Source of the DNA: Oscillospiraceae bacterium
GTDB lineage: Bacteria; Bacillota; Clostridia; Oscillospirales; Oscillospiraceae
Assembly (NCBI GenBank): GCA_017632775.1
Contig: JAGBQR010000017.1
Span: 1 to 57,515, forward strand
Direction of reading: 5' to 3'
DNA: 57,515 bases
The position numbers and the translations under genes are program-made. The notes beneath the pieces are model-generated. The model was not told where the DNA came from and did not search any database. It saw nothing but the letters and a program-made list of their open reading frames with translations. Positions within the stretch are counted from its first letter, which is position 1. Each line of letters begins with the position of its first letter. Shown piece by piece: positions 37,225-44,545 of this stretch.

Positions 37225-37847
37225 GACTCTCCTTCCTTTCTTCTTTCCATACCCGATCCAGCCAGGACCAGCAAAGGAAGGATCACTGCACCGAGTGAGT
37301 TCCCGATCACTGCGGTGAGGACGAAGAGAAGCACTCTTCCGCTGATGGATCCGGATGCTCCGAAATAGAACATATCCGCTATGGAATGCTCAAAACCGCT
37401 CAGAATGAACACCGGAATCCCGAACAGGATGGCAACGGGCGTCTTCTTGTCCCGAAAAATACTGACGGCCAGGTACATCAGCACTCCGCAGAATACAGCA
37501 CGCAGAAGTGTCTGCAGAAAAGACTGCTCCAGTTTTACCGGGCACAGAACCTCCGCCGCTTTCCCGATCCCCGGAACTGCATACCGAACGACAAGTCCGA
37601 GCAGGCAGGCAGTGATCAGGTTCCCCAGCAGTCCGATCAGCAACGCTGCCATATCCGCCGGCCCGTGCGCCTCCACCAGATACCCCACTTTCCCGGTATA
37701 CAGGTAATAGCCCTTATAGCAGATGCAAAGAAGAGCCACGGAAAAGAGGACCGCACCAACGATCCGGTTTTCACAAGCCAGGAAGACACTTCCACCGATG
37801 GCGATGAGGATCCCGGCACAGATACTTTCAGCAAATGATTTCAGCAT
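37221..37847 (-). CDS. Formate/nitrite transporter (FNT/FocA) family channel
   Basis: A 208-residue polytopic protein with about six membrane helices. The FNT signature is seen in LLGNLITACLLG (the pore-loop Asn region after the second helix), and in GFEHSIADMFYF near 152-163, which matches the conserved EHSxANMF motif of FocA/NirC. It is shorter than classical FocA (about 280) mainly at the termini. FNT proteins conduct formate, nitrite, hydrosulphide or lactate. Because it lies between purM and purN, in an operon that ends with formate-THF ligase, formate is the likely substrate. It overlaps purM by seven bases and purN by four. Confidence 0.85.
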   Translation of the reverse strand: MLKSFAESICAGILIAIGGSVFLACENRIVGAVLFSVALLCICYKGYYLYTGKVGYLVEAHGPADMAALLIGLLGNLITACLLGLVVRYAVPGIGKAAEVLCPVKLEQSFLQTLLRAVFCGVLMYLAVSIFRDKKTPVAILFGIPVFILSGFEHSIADMFYFGASGSISGRVLLFVLTAVIGNSLGAVILPLLVLAGSGMERRKEGES

Positions 37848-38887
37848 ATCAATATTCTCTCATCCATCCGGGCGATCCGCCCGATCACATAGGCATCCTC
37901 TCCAGCCTCCCGAAGTATCTCCAATGCCTTCGCACTGTCCTTCTCCGAGACGACGATGCTCATCCCGACACCCATATTGAATGTGTTGAACATATCCCGT
38001 TCCGAGATAGCTCCCTTTTCCCGGATCAGCTCAAAAATCGGAAGGATCCGGATTTTATCCTTTTCTATTACAGCTCCGAGGCCTTCCGGGATACTGCGCG
38101 GGATATTCTCATAGAATCCGCCTCCCGTGATATGAGATATCCCTTTCACCTGCACTTTTTCCAGCAGCGCAAGCACCGGGCGAACATAGATCCGCGTTGG
38201 TGTGAGCAGAGCTTCACCGAGACTCTGTCCTCCCAATTCCGGAACCGGCTGTGAAAGATCGGCATTTTCCACATCAAATATCTTCCTCACGAGTGAAAAC
38301 CCGTTGGAATGCACTCCGGATGAAGGCAGTGCAAGGACCACATCGCCTTCTTCCATTCCGGAATTATCAATGATTTTTTCCTTGTCCACGATGCCGGTGC
38401 AATATCCCGCCAGATCATATTCCTCTTCCGGATAAAAGCCCGGCATTTCGGCGGTCTCACCGCCGATCAGTGCGGCGCCTGCTTCGACGCAGCCCTTGCA
38501 AACACCGCTCACGATATCCGCGATCTTCTCGGGGACATTCTTTCCGCAGGCGATATAGTCCAGAAAGAAGAGCGGTTTTGCACCGCAACATACAATATCG
38601 TTGGCGCACATCGCCACGCAGTCAATTCCGACAGTATCATGACGATCCATGCGGAACGCGATCTTCAGCTTTGTTCCGACACCGTCCGTGCCGCTCACAA
38701 GGATCGGTCTGCTGATTCCCGTCAGATCCGGCTCGAACAGTCCTCCGAATCCACCCACATCCGAGCAGACCCCGGGAGTCTGTGTGGACGCAATATGCTT
38801 TTTCATCAGTTCCACAGATCGGTAACCGGCTGTGATATCCACGCCCGCCTGTGCATATGCTTCCGATCTGGATGATTCATTCATCAC
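37841..38887 (-). CDS. purM: Phosphoribosylformylglycinamidine cyclo-ligase (AIR synthase)
   Basis: The 348-residue enzyme closes FGAM to AIR using ATP. Visible blocks: YAQAGVDITAGYRSVELMK, the GTDGVGTKLKIA loop, GIDCVAMCANDIVCCGAKPLFFLDYIA, GGETAEMPGFY and GGGFYENIPR. It is homologous to the ATP domains of PurL. It follows purF by six bases. Confidence 0.97.
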   Translation of the reverse strand: MMNESSRSEAYAQAGVDITAGYRSVELMKKHIASTQTPGVCSDVGGFGGLFEPDLTGISRPILVSGTDGVGTKLKIAFRMDRHDTVGIDCVAMCANDIVCCGAKPLFFLDYIACGKNVPEKIADIVSGVCKGCVEAGAALIGGETAEMPGFYPEEEYDLAGYCTGIVDKEKIIDNSGMEEGDVVLALPSSGVHSNGFSLVRKIFDVENADLSQPVPELGGQSLGEALLTPTRIYVRPVLALLEKVQVKGISHITGGGFYENIPRSIPEGLGAVIEKDKIRILPIFELIREKGAISERDMFNTFNMGVGMSIVVSEKDSAKALEILREAGEDAYVIGRIARMDERILIC

Positions 38888-38893
38888 GATCCC

Positions 38894-40318
38894 TCACTCC
38901 TTTCCATTCCAGCAGTATGTGCAAAGCTTGCACTGCTCGATCCCGATCGCTTCCTGAAGGCCTTCCAATGTCTGAAACTCCAATGAAGCAAGATGCAGCC
39001 GCTCACACATTTTTGCCCTAAGCCGCTTCCCGCGCTCTGTATGAGAATCGCTGTATTCCTCCAGATAGTCGAAACCTTTCTCTCCCTCGAGTTCCAGGAT
39101 CGTGTTCCGGGTGATCAGCTCCATATCTCCGGTCGAGCGGGAGAAATTCAGGAACTTACAGCCATACATGATCGGCGGACAGGCTGAACGCATATGAACC
39201 TTTCCTGCTCCGCTCTCATAAAGGAACTCGACGGTTTCCCGGATCTGGGTTCCCCGGACGATGGAATCATCCACGAACAGGAGCTCCTTATCCCGAATCA
39301 ATTCGTTGACCGGTATCTGCTTCATTTTCGCGATCTGGTTCCGTTCGACCTGGGTCGGCGAAGTGAAGCTCCGCGGCCAGGTCGGCGTGTATTTGATGAA
39401 GGGTCTTGAAAAATGAAGGTGACTCTCATTGGCATAGCCGATAGCATGCGGTGTTCCTGAATCCGGGACTCCAGCCACATAATCCGCCTCAGGCAGTATT
39501 CCGTTTTCCCTGTCATGTTCAGCAAGGATCTCCCCGTTCCTGTAGCGCATACGTTCCACATTGATGCCCTCATAACTGGCAGTCGGATATCCGTAATAAG
39601 ACCAAAGGAAAGAGCAGATATGCATCTCATCCGTTCCGGGGAGCAGGATCTCCATCCGATCCGGAAACAGTTCCACCACTTCGCCTGCTTTCAGCTCATA
39701 AACAGTCTCATAATCGAGTTTTTCCTGTGCGAAATCCTCAAAAGACACGCTGGTCGCGCCTTCCTTTTTCCCGATATGGACAGGCAGTCTGCCGGCTTTG
39801 TCCCGCGCGGCGATAATCGAATTGTTTTCCGTAAGGATCAGGACGAGGACTGTTCCCTTCACTCTTTCCTGCAGGAAGCGGATCCCCTCGGCGAACGAAT
39901 CCTTGAGATTGATATATGATGCAACCAGTTCCGCGGTATTCTGATCGCCTCCGCTCATAGTCCCCAGCTGGCCGTGCGTCATGCGGATGTACTCTTCGAT
40001 CAGTTCTTCCTTGTTGTTGATCACTCCCACAAAACTGATCGCATACCGGCCAAGAGCCGAGCGCACAAGCAGCGGCTGCGGATCCGTATCATTGATCGTT
40101 CCGATGGCCGCTGTTCCCCGGATCTCGTCAAAGACCCCGCTGAACTTTGTCCGGAAGGGTGCGTTGCCTATATTATGGATATCCCGCTGAAGGCCCATCT
40201 CCCGGTCAAAAGCCGCAATCCCCGCACTTTTCGTACCCAGGTGGGAATGATAGTCTGTTCCGAAGAAAACATCCGCAAGGACATTCTTTTCAGAAACTGC
40301 GCCGAAAAAACCACCCAC
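38894..40318 (-). CDS. purF: Amidophosphoribosyltransferase-like protein without N-terminal cysteine
   Basis: The 474-residue protein has the PurF layout: an N-terminal class II glutaminase-like domain (about 1-235) and a C-terminal PRPP transferase with the PRPP loop LFVDDSIVRGTQ near 350, and four cysteines near the end (C-KLCTYC) that could bind an iron-sulphur cluster. The key oddity is the start: GTG-Gly-Gly-Phe-Phe-Gly, where active enzymes have a nucleophile Cys after Met removal. An in-frame TAA lies immediately before the GTG, so no Cys can be recovered upstream. Glutamine hydrolysis is therefore doubtful, and ammonia may be the donor. It is the third gene of the operon, with an AGGA site. 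Confidence 0.85.
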   Translation of the reverse strand: MGGFFGAVSEKNVLADVFFGTDYHSHLGTKSAGIAAFDREMGLQRDIHNIGNAPFRTKFSGVFDEIRGTAAIGTINDTDPQPLLVRSALGRYAISFVGVINNKEELIEEYIRMTHGQLGTMSGGDQNTAELVASYINLKDSFAEGIRFLQERVKGTVLVLILTENNSIIAARDKAGRLPVHIGKKEGATSVSFEDFAQEKLDYETVYELKAGEVVELFPDRMEILLPGTDEMHICSFLWSYYGYPTASYEGINVERMRYRNGEILAEHDRENGILPEADYVAGVPDSGTPHAIGYANESHLHFSRPFIKYTPTWPRSFTSPTQVERNQIAKMKQIPVNELIRDKELLFVDDSIVRGTQIRETVEFLYESGAGKVHMRSACPPIMYGCKFLNFSRSTGDMELITRNTILELEGEKGFDYLEEYSDSHTERGKRLRAKMCERLHLASLEFQTLEGLQEAIGIEQCKLCTYCWNGKE

Positions 40319-40352
40319 TTAGCTGTTCCTGCCTTTCCTGTTCTGCCTCATC

Positions 40353-41033
40353 TCAATTGAAAAAGAGTTCCGAAAGTGTCATCGGATCGATATAATTCCC
40401 GTCCTTATAAACCCGCATGTTCCCCGAGGCTATCTCGTCGATCAGCATTACGTCCCCGTTGGCATCGTATCCGAATTCAAATTTGATATCATACAGCACG
40501 AGTCCTTTTTCCAGCAGGTCGTCTGCCACGATCTTCGTGATCCGCTGCGTCATTGCCTTGATGGCGTCGTACTGCTCCTCAGTCATCACGCCGAGGATGA
40601 CCAGGCCGTCTTTCGTAACCAGCGGGTCCCCCTTCTCGTCGTTTTTAAAGGTCATCTCCACATAAGCGGGAAGATCGGCACCTTCTTCGATATAATCGCT
40701 GTAGCGGCGGAAAAAGCTTCCGACCGCCTTATGCCGGCAGATGACCTCCAGTCCTTTCCCGAACACTTTGGCCGGAAGGACTTCCATGGTCGTATCGTTC
40801 AGGTCGGCACTGACGAAGTGTGTTTTGATCCCGGCAGCGTTGATCTTCTCAAAATAGTAGATCGACATGCGAAGATTCACATCGCCGACCCCCTCGATCG
40901 TCAGTCCGATGGAATTCTCACCCGGATCAAACACGCCGTCTTTCCCGGTGCAGTCATCCTTGAACTTCAGAAGATAATTCCCATTCTCAAGCGCATAGAC
41001 ATTCTTGGTTTTCCCGGTATACACAAGCTTCAT
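40353..41033 (-). CDS. purC: SAICAR synthetase
   Basis: The 226-residue ATP-dependent ligase joins CAIR and aspartate. Family signatures: [10 protein letters not shown] at the start, [13 protein letters not shown], VKVxPAK-like [20 protein letters not shown] and [17 protein letters not shown] near the end. AAGGAG precedes its ATG, 16 bases after the purE stop. Confidence 0.97.
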   Translation of the reverse strand: MKLVYTGKTKNVYALENGNYLLKFKDDCTGKDGVFDPGENSIGLTIEGVGDVNLRMSIYYFEKINAAGIKTHFVSADLNDTTMEVLPAKVFGKGLEVICRHKAVGSFFRRYSDYIEEGADLPAYVEMTFKNDEKGDPLVTKDGLVILGVMTEEQYDAIKAMTQRITKIVADDLLEKGLVLYDIKFEFGYDANGDVMLIDEIASGNMRVYKDGNYIDPMTLSELFFN

Positions 41034-41048
41034 TTTTCTATCTCCTTT

Positions 41049-41540
41049 TCAATTAAGCTTCGATTGGATCGACGCATCTTTTTCCAGCGCCGTCTTCCGG
41101 TCCTGTTTTCTTCTTTCTTCAAGTCTGAAGGCGATCTGCTCATCGTCGACAGCCAGAATCTGAGCGGAAAGCAAAGCGGCATTGACGCCTCCGTTGATCG
41201 CGACCGTCGCCACCGGGATCCCGGAGGGCATCTGAACAGTCGACAGAAGGGCATCAATGCCGTCTAAAGTGTTTGATTTACAGGGTATTCCTATCACAGG
41301 AAGAATCGTATTCGCCGCCAGCGCTCCGGCCAGATGCGCTGCCATCCCGGCTGCAGCGATCAGGACGCCGAATCCGTTTTCCGCAGCGTGCTTCGCAAAC
41401 TCTGCCGCTTCCACCGGGGTCCTGTGTGCAGAATAAACATGGACCTCAAACGGGATCTCCAAGGCCCGCAGTGTGTCCACTGTTTTCTGAACAACCGGCA
41501 GATCGCTGTCGCTTCCCATCACGATACCGACTTTCTTCAT
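41049..41540 (-). CDS. purE: N5-carboxyaminoimidazole ribonucleotide mutase
   Basis: The 163-residue class I PurE shows GSDSDLPVVQKTVDTL, SAHRTP with the active-site His, and AAAGMAAHLAGALAA. It converts N5-CAIR to CAIR and normally needs PurK; purK is not in this operon, so it is elsewhere, or the chemistry uses bicarbonate directly. It is the first gene of the operon, with an ideal GGGAGG site, directly behind the riboswitch terminator. Confidence 0.97.
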   Translation of the reverse strand: MKKVGIVMGSDSDLPVVQKTVDTLRALEIPFEVHVYSAHRTPVEAAEFAKHAAENGFGVLIAAAGMAAHLAGALAANTILPVIGIPCKSNTLDGIDALLSTVQMPSGIPVATVAINGGVNAALLSAQILAVDDEQIAFRLEERRKQDRKTALEKDASIQSKLN

Positions 41541-41553
41541 TAGATACCTCCCT

Positions 41554-41599
41554 AAAAAAACATAAAGGCGCAGTTAAAGCGTATCGTTTTAACTGCGCC
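41554..41599 (-). terminator. Riboswitch expression platform: intrinsic terminator before purE
   Basis: A 12-bp perfect stem (GGCGCAGTTAAA, pairing 41588-41599 with 41567-41578), a 9-base loop, then TTTATGTTTTTTT on the minus strand. Its first bases overlap the CTGGGC end of the ZTP aptamer, so ligand binding would compete with it. Confidence 0.93.
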
Positions 41600-41690
41600 C
41601 AGACGGTCGGCAAGAAGGATCTCCTTCTTCGGAATTGCCTGCTCCCTTACAGTGCTCTGTAAATCCGTCAGTCACAGGTATCCCTTGAAA
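41596..41690 (-). promoter_or_regulatory. ZTP (pfl) riboswitch aptamer controlling the purine operon
   Basis: Read on the minus strand, the leader holds the 5' domain with GUGACUGACGG, a small hairpin and GGGAGCAGGC, an intervening AAGAAGGA-GA-UCCUUCUU linker hairpin, and the hallmark 3' element GCCGACCGUCUGGGC, as in pfl-class RNAs. The next hairpin is a terminator. ZTP/ZMP (AICAR derivative) accumulates when 10-formyl-THF is short; binding should turn the operon on. Recognised by motif, not by a covariance search. Confidence 0.88.
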
Positions 41691-41700
41691 TTACAGGATT

Positions 41701-41730
41701 ATTATGACATACGGCCCGATCGCTTGTCAA
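41701..41730 (-). promoter_or_regulatory. Promoter of the purine operon
   Basis: On the minus strand a perfect TTGACA (41725-41730), an 18-base spacer and CATAAT (41701-41706), just before the ZTP aptamer. It is the only promoter I see for the 13.5-kb operon down to fhs. Confidence 0.8.
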
Positions 41731-41829
41731 GAAAACATCGTGCCGAAAAAGCAGATTTGTCAATAGTGCAAGAACCCTTTCCCGGAATCCCTTTTATCAA
41801 CCGTTCAATTTGTGCATAACCCACATCCG

Positions 41830-42435
41830 TTATCCGGTGCGGTCCGGAAAATCAAAAATATACGTCCCCGAAGCATTGATGATCTGTGTATCCCCGCAAC
41901 GGAAGCACCGCTCAAAATTACTGGTATAACTCTTGTGGACATGTCCGTGGACCAGAACGGCAGGCTTATATTCCTCGATCAGTTTCAGAAACGCTTCATA
42001 TCCCCTGTGGGATATGTAATCCTCGTCTCCGTAGCCTCGTACCGGCGCATGAGTCAGCACGATATCTATCCCGCCGGCTTTGCGGATCTTTCCGCGCAGT
42101 CTGCGGATCCTCCGTTCCATCTGTCTCTCGCTGTAGGAACAGAATCCTTCGTTATAGATCATCGTTCCGCCAAGTCCAAGGATGCGCAGCCCTTTTACCG
42201 TCACCAGCCTGTCTTCCACGCAATCGCAGCCTTCCGGCGGATTCTTCAGATAGCCCCGATCATGGTTTCCGTAGATATAGAGAAGCGGACGGTTCGCCAT
42301 CGTGACAAGGAAACTCAGATACTCCGGTCTGAGATCCCCTGCCGAGAGAATCAGGTCGATCCCCGCCAGTTTTCCAGGCTGATAATAGTCCCACAGCCCT
42401 TTGCTCTCTTCGTCCGAGACCGCAAGAATCCTCAC
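41830..42435 (-). CDS. Metallophosphoesterase with an altered first motif
   Basis: The 201-residue calcineurin-like phosphoesterase has the standard GDLRPEYL, GNHDRGY, LTHAPVRGYGD and GHVHKSY motifs. The first motif, usually D-x-H, reads VSDEES, so the histidine metal ligand is replaced by Glu. I believe this variant is a recurrent Clostridial subfamily, and it may still bind two metals. It overlaps the next gene upstream (BMP fusion) by four bases, so the two are co-translated. The purine operon promoter lies just behind its stop. The substrate is unknown; no signal peptide or membrane helix is present. Confidence 0.85.
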   Translation of the reverse strand: MRILAVSDEESKGLWDYYQPGKLAGIDLILSAGDLRPEYLSFLVTMANRPLLYIYGNHDRGYLKNPPEGCDCVEDRLVTVKGLRILGLGGTMIYNEGFCSYSERQMERRIRRLRGKIRKAGGIDIVLTHAPVRGYGDEDYISHRGYEAFLKLIEEYKPAVLVHGHVHKSYTSNFERCFRCGDTQIINASGTYIFDFPDRTG

Positions 42436-44375
42436 AGTGTCTCCCCCTCTTTCAAAGGCGGGATCTGGTAACGGTACACTCCGAGGATCCGTACAACGTT
42501 CTTGTCCGCTTCCCGCAACTCATCAAATCCCGGGATCCTTCCGTCTACATTCTCACACAGCCAGTCCATAAACATGATCTCTTCCGGATCCATGCTCCTC
42601 TGCGCCGGGTTTCTTTTGTTTCCGCTCTGATCGATTATCTCTGTCCGGAAAGGTTCCGTGTTCCCGTCAATGACCCCTTCGCGAAGACGCTCTGCAAGGA
42701 AGCGGACACCGGCAGGGATCGAATCACTGAACTGGATGTCGATCACTCCGCTCTTAATTCCCCACCAATAGCTGACCGCTTTTTCCGACGGAGTATGAAT
42801 CCACGTCCCTTCCGACACGCTTTTCAGAACACTCTCATAGAACCTTCCAAAGTTCCAGCAAGGTACCGCAAGCGGCAGCATACTGCCGTCTTCATTCAGT
42901 TTATACGTCCCCCATTCCAGATCCCAGTGTGAATTCTGGAGATTGGATGCATCTCTGTTTGAAATCACGCGGATTCCGGACGCCTCAAGTTTCCTGGCGG
43001 GATTACCCGGCAGGCACGACCATTCCAGAATGACACGTGCCCGCGGATTTGTCATCCGGGCGCCGAGAGCAAACGCGTTGATCTCGGCAATCGTGCCATA
43101 GATCGGGAAATTCGCAATATATCCGATGCGGTCATCCTCTGTCATGGCGCCCGCAATTGCACCGGTGATGAATTTGCATTCATACAGACGGCCGGAATAT
43201 GTCCGCACCCCGGTATAAGGGAGCGACATCGCACAGTTGAGAACAGTAACCCCGCTGTACATCGCAGCGATTTTCCTGCTTGCGTCAATCATGGTCGGAG
43301 CAGTTGCAAAGATGACCTTTGCTCCGTCGGAAACAGCTTCCTCCATACAGGTGAACGGGTCTTTGCCCACTGCCCGATAAACCCTGGTCTCGATGATGTT
43401 TCCGAGTTTTTCCTGAACATACTGCCTCCCATGTTCGTGGGATCGGGTCCATGTTCCCTCGTCCCCGTAAATGAACGCAGCGCTCACGTGCTTATCCCGG
43501 ATAGGCGCGAGAAGCTTCGAGACAATGCTTTTCTGCTTGGTCTCCTCGGTCACGACCTCAAGGCCTCCCCTCCGGACGTAATCCCTTATGTCCGGGAGAA
43601 GTGCCGTCAGACTCTCATCCAGTTTTGCGGTGCTCATGCTGCGTATATCTGTCAGCGTGAATACACTCAGCCAGACGAGGAGTGCTTCAGCCGGTGTAGC
43701 CTCTTCTTTTTCGCGGTTTTTCCATACACGCGCATAGGAACTTTTGAAGAATGAGAAAGCAGAAAGAAAGCGTTTTTTCTCATCTTCCGTCCAGACGTGA
43801 TCACTCTCCAGACCAAGCTCCGCCTGCAGTCTTTTATATTCCCCCGGAAAACGGAAAACCAGACCATATATCCCCGAAAGAGCATAAAAATCCACGAACT
43901 CGTAATAGCGCTGAACGACTTCATCATCGGAATAAGCCGGAAGCAGTCTTGTCACATATCCGGGGATGGTCGGTGCCCCATAGCTGAGCAACACACTTGT
44001 ACGCTTGTTTCCTTCCTGAACATAGAAACGGCCCAGGTATTCATAGCACTGTATCGGATCCCTGATCCCTTCATCACTGAGGTGGGCTTCACAAAGATCG
44101 ATCCACTTGACCGCAAATTCCGTCTCCACCCCGAGAAGAGGCATAAAATTCCCTGCCAATGCGGAAATCCTGCCTTCGGTTTTTGTCCCGGCGATCAGTT
44201 CGGACGGGATGTTGACCAGTCCGATATCCACCTGATCCAGTACATCTCCCGGGTGAACGATATAGTCGAGTGCAGGCGGATAGGGGTATTCTCCGCGTGA
44301 AACGGCAAGTTTATAATAGTTTTTCCCTTCACCCAGCGCGGTACTGTACTGGGCGATCGCTTCTTTTCGACTCAT
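42432..44375 (-). CDS. Cytoplasmic BMP-domain protein fused to a ParB-like N-terminal domain
   Basis: The start at 44375 is six bases after GGGAGGG; the 647-residue product has no signal peptide, lipobox or membrane helix. Residues about 35-145 resemble a ParB/sulfiredoxin-like fold, with the pattern YVQEGNKRTSVL, and about 145-290 are helical. Residues about 297-545 match the basic membrane protein/PnrA family of purine-nucleoside binding proteins (YGDEGTWTRSHEHGRQYV, CNFGRFYES-like turns, GRIGYIANF-type strand), which are normally lipoproteins of ABC transporters. A soluble version suggests an intracellular sensor. It lies one gene from the purine operon and is co-translated with a phosphoesterase. 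The function is inferred. Confidence 0.72.
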   Translation of the reverse strand: MSRKEAIAQYSTALGEGKNYYKLAVSRGEYPYPPALDYIVHPGDVLDQVDIGLVNIPSELIAGTKTEGRISALAGNFMPLLGVETEFAVKWIDLCEAHLSDEGIRDPIQCYEYLGRFYVQEGNKRTSVLLSYGAPTIPGYVTRLLPAYSDDEVVQRYYEFVDFYALSGIYGLVFRFPGEYKRLQAELGLESDHVWTEDEKKRFLSAFSFFKSSYARVWKNREKEEATPAEALLVWLSVFTLTDIRSMSTAKLDESLTALLPDIRDYVRRGGLEVVTEETKQKSIVSKLLAPIRDKHVSAAFIYGDEGTWTRSHEHGRQYVQEKLGNIIETRVYRAVGKDPFTCMEEAVSDGAKVIFATAPTMIDASRKIAAMYSGVTVLNCAMSLPYTGVRTYSGRLYECKFITGAIAGAMTEDDRIGYIANFPIYGTIAEINAFALGARMTNPRARVILEWSCLPGNPARKLEASGIRVISNRDASNLQNSHWDLEWGTYKLNEDGSMLPLAVPCWNFGRFYESVLKSVSEGTWIHTPSEKAVSYWWGIKSGVIDIQFSDSIPAGVRFLAERLREGVIDGNTEPFRTEIIDQSGNKRNPAQRSMDPEEIMFMDWLCENVDGRIPGFDELREADKNVVRILGVYRYQIPPLKEGETL

Positions 44376-44453
44376 ATAGGACCCTCCCGCAGGCAGCATA
44401 CAGACCCGGTCAGTCAGTTGTCCGGGCGACTGTCTGCTTTTTCTTTATGGTTC

Positions 44454-44483
44454 ATTATAGTATGGCTGCGATCCTCTTTTCAA
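44454..44483 (-). promoter_or_regulatory. Promoter of the BMP-fusion gene
   Basis: On the minus strand TTGAAA (44478-44483), 18 bases, perfect TATAAT (44454-44459). A leader of about 75 bases follows, containing a two-part hairpin at 44401-44436. Confidence 0.75.
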
Positions 44484-44545
44484 GATGGAACCCTCTCAAT
44501 AAGAGGGCTCCGGCAGAAGCGTTACGCAGCTTCCGCTTCCACCGG

